A stretch of DNA of 64,000 nucleotides from Azospirillum cavernae (GCF_003590795.1 NZ_QYUL01000001.1:2187001-2251000), one strand, 5' to 3'. Positions 1 through 8,083 are shown, counted from the first letter of the stretch. The notes: generated from the sequence alone by a model not told the origin. Program-made: numbers and translations.

Positions 1-513
1 ACCGCAGGCCAGATAACGCGCAGCGACCTCCGACCGCAGCGGCGTCGGCTGCCATTCCTCGGCCACTTCATGGCGGTAGCGGCCTGGCCGATCCGATGGC
101 CGCATCGCCGCGACCAACGGCTGCTGAAGCGGCAACCAGTCCGGGCGCGTGCCGATGGAACCATGAGACCGGACCAACCGTCGTTCGCCGCTGGGCAACG
201 CTTCAATGGCGGTTGCGACGGCCTCGGCGTCGGGGGCCAAACGTGGAGCAATCCCCCGCGTTGGCCCTTTCCCGTCCAGACGGGCGCCAATCGCCCCGAT
301 CGCTGCGACACGCACGCAGCTGTCCACGCCCCAACTGCCGGGATAGTCGGCGCCCGACAAGCGGCGGCGCTGGTTGCCGATGGCGAACTGTGCGGCGGCC
401 TCAACCACATGCAGCGTCGCTCCATCACGCAGGGCCTTCTGGTCGCGGCACGCCCAGACCACAAGGTCTTCCAGGTCAATAGACCGCTTGGGGGAATGGC
501 AGGCGACGGCCAT
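1..513 (-). CDS. hypothetical protein, 3' part cut by the window edge
   Basis: An open frame reads leftward from ATG at 513 and leaves the window without a stop, giving at least 171 codons. The start lies three bases after the stop of the 98-residue gene on the same strand, so the two form one operon. The visible product is soluble with acidic and arginine-rich stretches and no motif I recognise. The coding strand has the strong third-position G/C expected here. It is probably part of the integrative element, since it lies on the far side of the umuC remnant from the integrase. Confidence 0.5.
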   Translation of the reverse strand, partial: MAVACHSPKRSIDLEDLVVWACRDQKALRDGATLHVVEAAAQFAIGNQRRRLSGADYPGSWGVDSCVRVAAIGAIGARLDGKGPTRGIAPRLAPDAEAVATAIEALPSGERRLVRSHGSIGTRPDWLPLQQPLVAAMRPSDRPGRYRHEVAEEWQPTPLRSEVAARYLACG

Positions 514-516
514 GGT

Positions 517-813
517 TTAAGCCGCCGTGCCCAAGGGAGCCGACTGGCTCAACGTCGGCCCCATCAACCGCAGGATGCCCGCCACCAGGGTGTCGATGGC
601 CTCCATCGGGATCAGGCTGGGGTCGATCCGCCCGGTGTCCTGGATGTAGCGGGCCTTGGCGAACAGATCGTCGGGCGAAACGATCTCGCCTTGGGACAAA
701 AGACGCTCCTCGTATCCCATGATCGCGTCGACCTCTTCGGCCTCGGCGAAGGGCGCGCGCCCTTGATAGGCCATAAAGACGGGAAGCAGCGGCACGGCGG
801 TGGACATGGACAA
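517..813 (-). CDS. hypothetical protein, 98 aa
   Basis: Small leftward gene just upstream of the edge-truncated gene, with only three bases between its TAA and the next ATG. The product is acidic in its first half (runs such as FAEAEEVDAIMGYEERLL) with no membrane segment or cysteine motif. A second ATG two codons in (807) is an equally possible start. The family was not recognised. The tight spacing argues that both small genes are translated from one mRNA. Confidence 0.55.
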   Translation of the reverse strand: MSMSTAVPLLPVFMAYQGRAPFAEAEEVDAIMGYEERLLSQGEIVSPDDLFAKARYIQDTGRIDPSLIPMEAIDTLVAGILRLMGPTLSQSAPLGTAA

Positions 814-1051
814 CCTCCCGAATTTCCCGCAGCGGGTTGGAAACAGCCAGAATCTAGGATTGTTTGCCCATAGATATTACCAATTCCTTTCGGATCATTA
901 CCATGATGGGAATTTATCTTTCTTCTGGTCTTTCAAGCCGCCGGAACCTCCTGTCAACCCACCAATGTTCTTGAGAAGTTCTTATTTTGAGTCATCCTGA
1001 CGAACCCTGTCAGTCCACGGAGGACGCCGTGTGCGAACCGCAATCGCCACC

Positions 1052-1089
1052 GGCGCGGCCCGGCGCATCGGGCGCGGCCCGGCGCATCG
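1052..1089. repeat. two tandem copies of a 19-bp unit
   Basis: The unit GGCGCGGCCCGGCGCATCG occurs twice in perfect tandem. It sits exactly where similarity to UmuC begins, so it may mark the junction or slippage event that trimmed the gene. With only two units it is not a CRISPR array. Confidence 0.65.
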
Positions 1090-1355
1090 GGCGCGACGGC
1101 TTCCCGTTCGCCAAGGCGGGGGTGATCCTGTCCGGCCTGCTGCCGGTGGCGAATCGGCAACCCGATCTGCTGAACGCCGCCGACCGGCAACGCGGCGCCC
1201 GGCTGATGGCGGCGCTCGACACCATCAACCAGCGGATGGGGCGGGACACGCTGGCGCCCGCCGCCACCATGGGCCGGGCGTGGCGCATGCGGCAGGAACA
1301 GCGGTCGCCCAGCTACACCACCAAACTGGACGATGTGCCGGTGGCGCGCGCCTGA
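1080..1355 (+). pseudogene. umuC remnant: C-terminal DUF4113 region of a Y-family DNA polymerase V subunit
   Basis: The reading frame ending at 1355 matches the characteristic end of UmuC-type error-prone polymerases. It has an AKAGVILSGLLP segment, a region reading RLMAALDTINQRMGRDTL, and the closing pattern W.MR.E..SP.YTT..D..PV. These are hallmarks of DUF4113, which follows the polymerase fold in plasmid and chromosomal UmuC proteins. About 90 residues remain of a protein normally over 400 residues long. The palm and finger catalytic domains are absent and there is no credible ribosome-binding site at the break. A partner umuD is not visible. It is most likely a leftover of an SOS mutagenesis operon carried by the element or interrupted when it was rearranged. 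Confidence 0.75.
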
Positions 1356-1545
1356 GTCGCTCGGCGGCCAGCTTGCGGGTGATTTTTCATCGGCGGTCAA
1401 ACCAAAGCTGCGATATTGTGCGTGAGCCTATCCTTTGGCGATAGCTCCTGTGTATTTAAGCAATCCATGCTTTTGAGTAAGCGGAAGACATTCTGGGTGA
1501 TGCCGGCGGATCGGAAACGATCCATCTATTTTTCGAGGTGATGTC

Positions 1546-3891
1546 ATGATGGGAAGTATTGTTGGTTCTGTCTGGCGTGAACTTCGGGACCACCGGCGCA
1601 AAAACAAAGATATTATGGCGCTTTCTAGTGGATTTGGCTATAATGTATGCCGCCTATTCACCAACAAAAATTGGGTAGTACTGCCAATTAATTTCATGCT
1701 TTATACTATTATTTCTTGCATTGCTTCAGTCTATATACCGCTTTCTCTGGAGGAGTCACAGGCTGGAACCGTCAAGGACATTGCCAGCTACATAATTTCC
1801 GCGCAGGTAACTTTGGTTGCACTTGCGATCCCAGTCATTATAGCCGGTGCTCAATTGCTGCTGAGCGCGCGGTCGGTCAAAGGGCGTGAATTCGATCTTG
1901 CTATTTTGCTTGATATTGGCAGGCCGCGTGAGATCACATCAAGCTCTCTTTTGCTCACTGCCGTGATGTTTTCTCTATTTTCATGGCCGCATGAAATCAT
2001 CGCTGGTCCGATGCTAAGTGGTGCTCGTCCATATATTCTCGCTATTGCGGGGATCTGGTTTCTGGCTAACTTGGCTGGTTATGTGCATTTCATCCATACC
2101 GCCCTTGATCTGGTCTCAAACGAGGGCCGCATCCGGCTGCGCAAGAGGGCAATTGCTTGGTTCGGATTCGATGAGGAAATAGGCGACAATCGTCTTAGGG
2201 ACCTCTGGTATGAGTTCCGCCAGGAACTTGAAGCGAGTGGTCTCGCCGGGACCTGGACCGTCGGGTGGGTGCCTCCCCTTAACGAGTCGTGGTTCGGATT
2301 TGCGCGCGCAGGTCGGATAAACGACGTCCGAACGACGGTTTTACGGATCGCGCTGCGCTGGCTTCGCTTCCGTAACGGTGACAAATCGACGGTGGTGGGG
2401 ATTGCCTTTTATTTAGGGAGTGACTGCAAGTCTGGCCAACATTTCCTCGTAGACAAGCGCCCGGATTTAATTGGTAGAATCTTACTGCGTTCATCCTTGA
2501 AAATCGGCGGGAGGGCGTCGTTTGGAAAGTCACGCTTTCGCCCAAGCGCGTTGCTGGAGGCTCTTGGGTCAGACGTGGAACATCAAATTCTTACTGGGAC
2601 CCCTGCGGACGCTGATGCGGCGTTCAGCGAATTATTGGATATGCTGCATGTACTGTTGCGGGCGTCGATGACCACGAATGGAAACTATGCAACGAAAAAT
2701 CCGATGATGTCATTGCTGAGGAATTGGGTTGATCCGGTCCATTCCTTAAGTTGGGTCGCGGCAGGCGCTCTGCAAAAATCACCGGAATTTGCCTCTAACA
2801 TCGCGGTGAAGCTGGCTCAAGCTTGTCGGCACGCGGTTACGGATAGATTCCCCCCTGAGATTGTTCGCGTCTTCGCGGAGGCGATAGGATTGCTGCTGTA
2901 TCGCGTCTCTCGCCGCTCACATGAAGAAGGAAAAATTGAATCAATCGCACACCGCGAGTTCGTGAAACGGGGGGAGTGGGCGCTTGGATACCCACTGAAC
3001 GCACTTTACCACGGGGCTGAATTTGACGATCCGTGGCGGGCTTTTCAACAGAGCGCCGAGACTCGGCTAATATTTGTTGGATTTCTGGCTTCCAACGTGA
3101 GCTATGTCGCATGGGTTAATGATTTGTACGCAGCAAGAAGCTATTTAACAGTATTTGCAAATTATTCTAAAGATATTGATGCATCACGAGCGCCAATCGA
3201 ATGGCGACGCATGCCCGATGATTTGTGGAAAAAGGACAGGGCGGAGGCCCGCACTATTTTGAGTGAATATGGCTCTGAGGACACGGCCATGGCTAATTGG
3301 CGGCGACAGGTATTGATAGATCGCTTGTTGCTGGCGCAGTTGGTTTGGGCGCAATGGATCGCTGAAGGCGCGCGCACGGATGATGAGTGGATAAAGCTCG
3401 TAACACGTCTTTCCAAAATTATTCGAGGTGATAAATATAGTATTTTTCGATATTTTCTCTCATTCGGTCATATCTTTCGCCGCTTCGTCGCTATGTGTGA
3501 AACAACCGACCAAGACGATCACGAGACTATCAATGAATTTGTGAGCAGTATCGACCGTGTGCGTGATTCCGATAAAGAGGGATTTTTTTATAGTGATGCT
3601 GTTCATCGAATAAAGGACCTTGTGCCTGGGTTAATCATACATGCCCTTGTCACCTTCGACGCGCAAGGGATGCAAGGAGCTGTGAACGAAATCACGGAGG
3701 CCAAAAACTCTGGTATGATTGACGGCCAGAAAGCAAAAGAAATTTTCGATAGTCTTCATAGCATTTCTTGCGATCTGCCGAAGGGGATCGTGGAAACGCT
3801 CAGCCCACATTTCTCCGATTGGACGGAGCGACTCGCGGCGCTTCAAGTATCTCTTCTTGCATGTAGAAGGATTTTTGACAGTGATCGTTGA
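1546..3891 (+). CDS. large membrane-anchored protein of unknown function, 781 aa
   Basis: I do not recognise the family. A GAGGTGATG ribosome-binding site precedes ATG 1546; the next codon is also ATG. The N-terminal 200 residues hold about four hydrophobic segments (roughly residues 45-70, 85-110, 135-155 and 165-185) separated by short loops. About 580 mostly soluble residues rich in tryptophan and aromatic positions follow, ending about residue 780. No Walker, protease or nuclease motif is apparent. The gene is monocistronic, clearly richer in A/T than its neighbours, and lies between a umuC scrap and an antirepressor gene. That is the usual look of horizontally acquired cargo such as membrane-acting defence effectors, but the function is inference only. 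Confidence 0.82.
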   Translation: MMGSIVGSVWRELRDHRRKNKDIMALSSGFGYNVCRLFTNKNWVVLPINFMLYTIISCIASVYIPLSLEESQAGTVKDIASYIISAQVTLVALAIPVIIAGAQLLLSARSVKGREFDLAILLDIGRPREITSSSLLLTAVMFSLFSWPHEIIAGPMLSGARPYILAIAGIWFLANLAGYVHFIHTALDLVSNEGRIRLRKRAIAWFGFDEEIGDNRLRDLWYEFRQELEASGLAGTWTVGWVPPLNESWFGFARAGRINDVRTTVLRIALRWLRFRNGDKSTVVGIAFYLGSDCKSGQHFLVDKRPDLIGRILLRSSLKIGGRASFGKSRFRPSALLEALGSDVEHQILTGTPADADAAFSELLDMLHVLLRASMTTNGNYATKNPMMSLLRNWVDPVHSLSWVAAGALQKSPEFASNIAVKLAQACRHAVTDRFPPEIVRVFAEAIGLLLYRVSRRSHEEGKIESIAHREFVKRGEWALGYPLNALYHGAEFDDPWRAFQQSAETRLIFVGFLASNVSYVAWVNDLYAARSYLTVFANYSKDIDASRAPIEWRRMPDDLWKKDRAEARTILSEYGSEDTAMANWRRQVLIDRLLLAQLVWAQWIAEGARTDDEWIKLVTRLSKIIRGDKYSIFRYFLSFGHIFRRFVAMCETTDQDDHETINEFVSSIDRVRDSDKEGFFYSDAVHRIKDLVPGLIIHALVTFDAQGMQGAVNEITEAKNSGMIDGQKAKEIFDSLHSISCDLPKGIVETLSPHFSDWTERLAALQVSLLACRRIFDSDR

Positions 3892-4092
3892 TGGAGTCAC
3901 AGGGAACGGCAACGTTGGGGCATAGACCGTCAATTTTGGGGTGATTCGGTCTGTCAGCCCCCTACAGGCAACAACTGTCCACCAAAACCGGATGGGTTCG
4001 TCCAATCGTCGGGACAAGAGTGCTTCAGCGGCCTCTACCGTGGGCTGGCGGTGGGATGGTCGCCGCGCCCACGGTTGGGGGTGGTGGGGTGG

Positions 4093-4905
4093 TTATTCGG
4101 TTTCTCGGTCGGGGCGGAAGGCCTTTTGCATCGCGATGGTGGCGTCGAGGATGCGCAGGCCGATGGTTCGGTCGATTTCTCTGGCGACCAGGGTGCGCAT
4201 GGTCTTGATGACGCGCAGGTCGGAATTGGTCAGGGGGCTGGACAGCAGGGGGTTGGGGTCCAGGTCGGTGTCGATGCCGCGACGCCAGAAATCCGCCGCC
4301 TTGCACGCGGCGCAGAAAGGCGGGTTGCGGGTTTCGGGGATTGAGTTCGCGCCGATCGGCGGCGTCAGCAGCGCGCGCAGCCGGATCTGGTCGTCGCGTC
4401 CCAAGCTGCGGTAGGCCATGACCATCGATTCTTCCTCGGGCGCCAGCGTGCCGGGCAATCCGGTGGTTCTGGCGCCGGTCGCGGCGTCGAACACTTCGAC
4501 CATCTGGATCGTCACCAACGCGGAGCGTTCGGTGTCCGACTTCGCCGTGATGTAGAGCGCTTGCTTTTTGGTGAGGTGGAAGGCGCCTTTGCTCGGGCGT
4601 CCACGTCGGCGGGGAAACTCCGCCGTGCGGCGGAGTTTCCGATCAGCGTCGGAAATAGGTTCATCTGGAGTGTGCGGCGCCTGCCGCGAACTGCGATTTT
4701 CCGGGACATCCCGGAAAACCTCTCCGAAGGTCATGAGCGCGGCCATGTGGCGTTCGATCAACCGACGAATATCATGAGGGTCCACCATCCCCAACGCTTC
4801 GGCAAGCCGGAGGTCGCGGATGCGCGGCTCGTGATTGATCGTGGTGTCGATGTCGGTCGGTGATAACGCGGGCAAGGCTTGCCCGTTGTCGCCCATGATG
4901 TTCAT
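4093..4905 (-). CDS. antirepressor-like phage regulatory protein, paralogue 1
   Basis: A 270-residue protein starting MNIMGDNGQALP behind the ribosome-binding site CAGGAGG. An in-frame TGA upstream excludes a longer form. Residues about 20-60 read RIRDLRLAEALG...IRRLIERH, and residues about 110-140 read LTKKQALYI.AKSDTERS...MVEVFD. This two-block pattern is typical of phage Ant/Rha-like regulatory proteins, a family that counters prophage repressors. It is clearly paralogous to the product of 6933-7718 in the N-terminal half. It differs by an insert of about 30 residues between the blocks and by an unrelated C-terminal half with a CAAC motif. It is preceded by its own structured leader, which suggests RNA-level control. 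The role as antirepressor is inferred. Confidence 0.72.
   Translation of the reverse strand: MNIMGDNGQALPALSPTDIDTTINHEPRIRDLRLAEALGMVDPHDIRRLIERHMAALMTFGEVFRDVPENRSSRQAPHTPDEPISDADRKLRRTAEFPRRRGRPSKGAFHLTKKQALYITAKSDTERSALVTIQMVEVFDAATGARTTGLPGTLAPEEESMVMAYRSLGRDDQIRLRALLTPPIGANSIPETRNPPFCAACKAADFWRRGIDTDLDPNPLLSSPLTNSDLRVIKTMRTLVAREIDRTIGLRILDATIAMQKAFRPDRETE
4613..4640. repeat. perfect 12-bp inverted repeat inside antirepressor gene 1
   Basis: GGAAACTCCGCC, a GTGC loop and the exact reverse complement lie within the stretch that paralogue 1 has and paralogue 2 lacks. It may be the footprint of a small palindromic insertion that was kept in frame, or a hairpin in the mRNA. Confidence 0.6.
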
Positions 4906-4939
4906 GGCGATGGCCTCCTGTGCGGCATTGCCGACGGAG

Positions 4940-5135
4940 GGCTGCTTTCTAGGACAACCCTGGCGCCGGGGGCTAGAAACCTGTCACAGGTCAGGCCGGA
5001 CTATTCCCCTTGCGGGTCTTGTATTATCCGACCCCCGGCAAAGGGGTATGCACCGGACGGACTCCGGGCACGAAAATGGCCGCATCGCGAAAAACGCGCG
5101 GACGGCCTGCCGCCTGTAAGGAGGTTTCTAAGCTC
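4940..5135 (-). ncRNA. C4/CI-type antisense leader RNA, copy 1 (candidate)
   Basis: This is the leader of antirepressor gene 1. Three short hairpins follow one another: CCC/GGG at 5007-5016, CCCC/GGGG at 5033-5046 and CCGGA/TCCGG at 5053-5067. Flanking them are segments that can pair with each other: A at 5113-5132, B at 4973-4990 and C at 4946-4952 just before the ribosome-binding site. B is complementary to both A and C. The A-B-C order around a hairpin core matches the P4 CI / P1 C4 immunity RNAs, where the processed RNA pairs with target segments to block translation or cause early termination. The strand is chosen because the antirepressor gene lies immediately downstream on the minus strand. 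Copy 2 lies at 7755-7950. Confidence 0.6.
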
Positions 5136-5415
5136 CGGGGCGAAGAATGGCTCCGCTGGGCGGCAGGGTCAAGGGCGTCCCGTCAACGCGGCGTGGACTC
5201 GCGTGTATTTCTGTGAAAGAACGCAACCAATCTTTCCGGTCCTTGCACCTGGGCCAGTCGGACCGACGCGGCGAGTCAGCGCTGCGCCGGCTGGGCAACT
5301 GTCGCCCTCTGATACGGTCGCGCAACGCGGAGAAGGGGCCACCGGCGGCCGGAAAGACCATCGTTCGCGTGGCGATGGGGTGATCGCGACACCCCGCCGC
5401 GATTGCGCGCCCGGC

Positions 5416-6186
5416 TCATGCCCCCAGCGAGGCGTTGTGCAGGGCGATGACGTGACGAACGATGTCGGCGGCGGCGGGATCATGGGGCACCACCACCAGC
5501 AGCGTCAGCGCCGTGCCGGTTCCCCAATCGACCAGGATGGCCCCCGGATCGCTGGCGGCGTTGGACCAGGGGCGGTTGATCGCCGCCTGGACGCCAACCG
5601 GCTTGGGCGGCTCCACGCTGGGCGGCGGCGGCGACTCGGCGTCGATGAGCGGCGGCGGCAGGGCGGGACCGTCCGCGTTCGGCCAGATCGCGGCGCCGGT
5701 TGGCCGCTGGGGCGGCGGTTCGGCCCCGGAAAACAGATCGGCCGGACGCGGCCCGGCAGCCGGTTCAGGCTTGGGCGCCTTGAACGCCTCCACCTCCGCG
5801 CGGGTCACGTCGGGGCGGATCACGCCCTGCGCGACCGCCTCCTCGCGCACCTCCTCAGGCAGGGTGGCTATGACGTAGAGCGTGCTGTAGGCCTCCGGCA
5901 ACTGGTCCAGCGGCACCTTCCCCGCATCGACGAATTCCGCCACCTCGCGCAGCTTGCGCGCGGTGGACGGGCCGAACGGCAGGTCGGCCTGCACCATCGC
6001 CTCATACTCGCCGTGGGGCAGAGCGGCTTTCGCCTCGTTCAGCCGTCGGCCCACCTGCACGGTGGATTCCAGGGCGTTGGTCCATTCGCGGCGGATGTCG
6101 GCCACGAACTCCGCGCGGCTGGTCAGCGCGCGCGGCGCGTTCAGCATCGAAAGCCGGGTGTTCCCCAAACGGCGGGCGTTGGTCAT
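5416..6186 (-). CDS. DUF3102-like protein, partner of ParA
   Basis: A 256-residue protein whose N-terminal third reads EFVADIRREWTNALESTVQV followed by GRRLNEAKAALPHGEYEAMV. This is the signature of DUF3102 proteins found on plasmids and phages, often beside partition or replication genes. Residues about 75-130 continue as a helical ParB-like region (STARKLREVAEFVDAG...LPEAYSTLY). The rest is a proline-rich linker and a short hydrophobic end. It begins one base after the ParA stop, so the two are co-translated. By position it is probably the DNA-binding adaptor of the partition system, although no classical ParB nuclease fold is visible. Confidence 0.7.
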   Translation of the reverse strand: MTNARRLGNTRLSMLNAPRALTSRAEFVADIRREWTNALESTVQVGRRLNEAKAALPHGEYEAMVQADLPFGPSTARKLREVAEFVDAGKVPLDQLPEAYSTLYVIATLPEEVREEAVAQGVIRPDVTRAEVEAFKAPKPEPAAGPRPADLFSGAEPPPQRPTGAAIWPNADGPALPPPLIDAESPPPPSVEPPKPVGVQAAINRPWSNAASDPGAILVDWGTGTALTLLVVVPHDPAAADIVRHVIALHNASLGA

Positions 6187-6187
6187 G

Positions 6188-6808
6188 TCAGATCCCCATC
6201 TCTTCGGCCAAATAGGCCCACAGGTCGCGGAACAAGGGGCCGGTGCGGGTTCCGGCGATCTCCGCCGTTCCCAGCCCGGCGGTGAAGCTGCGCGGCACCT
6301 CCTGAAGCTGGGGGATCATGACCGGGGCCAGAGTCCCCATCCTCCCCACGATCTCCCGCGCGTCCACGGTCTCGCGCAGGCGCGGCTGGATCTGGCTCAA
6401 CAGCAACCGAATCGGGCGACGCCGGGCGCGCAGATAGGGGAGCATCGCGTCCATGCTGACCAGATCCTCCGGGCCGGGGCGCACGGGGGCCAGCACCAGA
6501 TCGGCGGAGTCGAACAGGATCGCCGTCGGGCCGGGGAAGACCTCAATCGCCGTCGGCGTGTCGATCACCAGCAGATCCAGCCCGTCGGGCGTCGGGGCGC
6601 GGTCGATCGCCGACAACAATCGGTGTTCATGCGCGATCACCACCGCGTCGCCGGGCCGCTGGCCATGCCAGAAGGTCAGCGACCCTTGCGGATCCGTGTC
6701 CAGAGTTCCCACCCGCAGCCCTGCCACCGCCGCCGCCACCGCCAGATTCCGCGCCGTCGCCGTTTTCGGCCCGCCGCCCTTGCCCTGAACCACCAGGATG
6801 GTTTTCAT
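6188..6808 (-). CDS. parA: ParA-family partition ATPase
   Basis: A 206-residue protein starting MKTILVVQGKGGGPKTATA. This is a deviant Walker A (KGGxxKT) at residues about 10-17 with the signature lysine of the ParA/MinD superfamily. The switch motif DTDPQGS lies at about residue 40 and Walker B (LLVIDTP) at about 85-95. The length is that of the short, HTH-less ParA (type Ib) found on plasmids and integrative elements. ATG 6808 is preferred over the longer frame because the motif normally begins within ten residues of the start. It lies downstream of antirepressor gene 2 and upstream of the DUF3102 gene. Its probable role is segregation of the element when it is excised and replicating. Confidence 0.88.
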   Translation of the reverse strand: MKTILVVQGKGGGPKTATARNLAVAAAVAGLRVGTLDTDPQGSLTFWHGQRPGDAVVIAHEHRLLSAIDRAPTPDGLDLLVIDTPTAIEVFPGPTAILFDSADLVLAPVRPGPEDLVSMDAMLPYLRARRRPIRLLLSQIQPRLRETVDAREIVGRMGTLAPVMIPQLQEVPRSFTAGLGTAEIAGTRTGPLFRDLWAYLAEEMGI

Positions 6809-6838
6809 CGCCGCGCCCCCCGCCGGAAACCGTTCACC

Positions 6839-6853
6839 GGGGAACGATTCCCC
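6839..6853. promoter_or_regulatory. 15-bp palindrome upstream of parA
   Basis: GGGGAA-CGA-TTCCCC is a perfect 6-bp inverted repeat with a 3-base centre, 30 bases upstream of the parA start. The position suits an operator for ParA/DUF3102 autoregulation or a partition site. Only one copy was seen, so the role is a guess. Confidence 0.4.
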
Positions 6854-6932
6854 GCCCCCACCGGGCGCGCGCCGTCGCGCGTCCGGCCCATTGATCCATC
6901 GAATGGCATCTCTCGCGCTCCAAAGGCTGGAA

Positions 6933-7718
6933 TCAGTGGGACGTGAAGTGCGGAGCGCCCGCGCGCCATTGCGTGGTCTTGACCGACAGGATTTCGCCGA
7001 TCTGGTCGCGCACATCCGCCTTGCCGGTGACGTCCCACAATTCCGCCATCACCCGGTTGATCTCGACCATCAACTCCGTCGCCCGTTCCAACGCGATCTG
7101 GACGTCCACCGGCAGAGCCAGAAAGCCGGGCGCCCAGGTCGGCGGGGAGAGTCTCGACCGGATTTGCGGCCGCGCCGTCAGTTGGGGACGGCGCCGCCCC
7201 CCTTGGATGACGGGTTGGATCGGCTGGCCCCGCCGCAGCGCGTCGAGGGCGGCGCCGGTCAGCGTGTTGCGGACCCGCGTTTCCTCCAGCGCGGCGGCCA
7301 TGCGGGCGCGCTCGTCGATCCGATCCAGGTCGGCCTTGGTCAGCGCCGGGACGGGCGGCGGCGACGCCCGACCGCTGGTCACGGTGTCGAACACCTCGAC
7401 GATCTGGATCGTGATCTCGGTCGCCCGTTCCGTCTCGGCCTTGGTCGCGATGTAGATCGCCTGTTTCTTCGTCAGCCAGAATTCGGCGGCGGGGCGCCCG
7501 CGTCCGGGATTTTTCCGCACGGTGCGGAAAATTCCGCCAAGCCGCTCCAGCGCCTCTCGGTGGCGCTCAATCAGCGGGCGGATATCAGCGGAACGCTTGA
7601 AACCCAGCGCTTCGGCCAAGCGCAGATCCAGAATGCGCGGCTCGCCGTTGATGGTGGTGTCGATGTCGGACTGTGATAATCCGGGCAAAGCTTGCCCGTT
7701 GTCGCCCATGCTGTTCAT
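6933..7718 (-). CDS. antirepressor-like phage regulatory protein, paralogue 2
   Basis: A 261-residue protein starting MNSMGDNGQALPGLSQSDID, aligned with the start of paralogue 1. The frame stays open 60 codons further upstream through the leader RNA, but this extension has no counterpart in paralogue 1, so ATG 7718 is preferred. Blocks RILDLRLAEALGFKRSADIR (about residues 20-40) and LTKKQAIYIATKAETERA (about 80-100), followed by QIVEVFD, match phage antirepressor-type regulators. The C-terminal half is helical and lacks the CAAC motif of paralogue 1. parA and the DUF3102 gene follow on the same strand, so the leader RNA at 7755-7950 may control all three genes. Confidence 0.72.
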   Translation of the reverse strand: MNSMGDNGQALPGLSQSDIDTTINGEPRILDLRLAEALGFKRSADIRPLIERHREALERLGGIFRTVRKNPGRGRPAAEFWLTKKQAIYIATKAETERATEITIQIVEVFDTVTSGRASPPPVPALTKADLDRIDERARMAAALEETRVRNTLTGAALDALRRGQPIQPVIQGGRRRPQLTARPQIRSRLSPPTWAPGFLALPVDVQIALERATELMVEINRVMAELWDVTGKADVRDQIGEILSVKTTQWRAGAPHFTSH

Positions 7719-7754
7719 GGCGATAGCCCCCTTGTCGGCATTGCCGGCGGAGGG

Positions 7755-7950
7755 CCGCTTGTCACGACGACCCTGGCGCCGGGGGCTGACAACCTGACAA
7801 GGACAGGCCGGACTATTTCCCTTGCGGGTGTTGCATTCATCCGTCCCCCGGCATAGGGGCATGCGCCGGACAGAATCCGGGCATGAAAATAGCCGCATCG
7901 CGAAAAAACGCGCGGGCGGCTTGCCGCCTTGTCATGGAGTTGTCAGGCTC
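7755..7950 (-). ncRNA. C4/CI-type antisense leader RNA, copy 2 (candidate)
   Basis: The hairpin series is the same as in copy 1: CCC/GGG at 7819-7828, CCCC/GGGG at 7846-7859 and CCGGA/TCCGG at 7866-7880, with similar spacing and conserved flanking words. The pairing segments differ from copy 1. A is CCTTGTCA plus GTTGTCAG (7927-7946). B is CTGACAACC plus TGACAAGG (7786-7802) and is complementary to A. C is CTTGTCA (7758-7764) and can also pair with B. Conserved structure with changed but internally matching antisense segments is how heteroimmune C4 RNAs of P1 and P7 differ. The plus strand could form similar hairpins, so the strand rests on the downstream gene. Confidence 0.62.
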
Positions 7951-8083
7951 CGGGGGGAAGAGTCGCTCCGTTGGGTGGGCCGCGTCAAGGGGCGCAGTGT
8001 TGCATTTTCCGCGAACGGTGCGCGGAAATTCCGGCAAACCGTTCCAAATCTCCTGCTGCAGTATTTACACGAGAAAAGCGCTT

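Noticed and set aside
1052..1089. CRISPR-like tandem repeat
   Set aside because: Two directly adjacent 19-bp units without spacers; no CRISPR array was seen anywhere in the window.
4879..6285. 468-codon plus-strand frame across the leader and the DUF3102 gene
   Set aside because: Antisense to the DUF3102 gene and leader RNA, arginine- and glycine-rich without domains.
7719..7898. 60-codon N-terminal extension of antirepressor 2
   Set aside because: It runs through the leader RNA, has no counterpart in the paralogue (in-frame TGA there) and lacks a ribosome-binding site, whereas the internal ATG aligns with the paralogue start.
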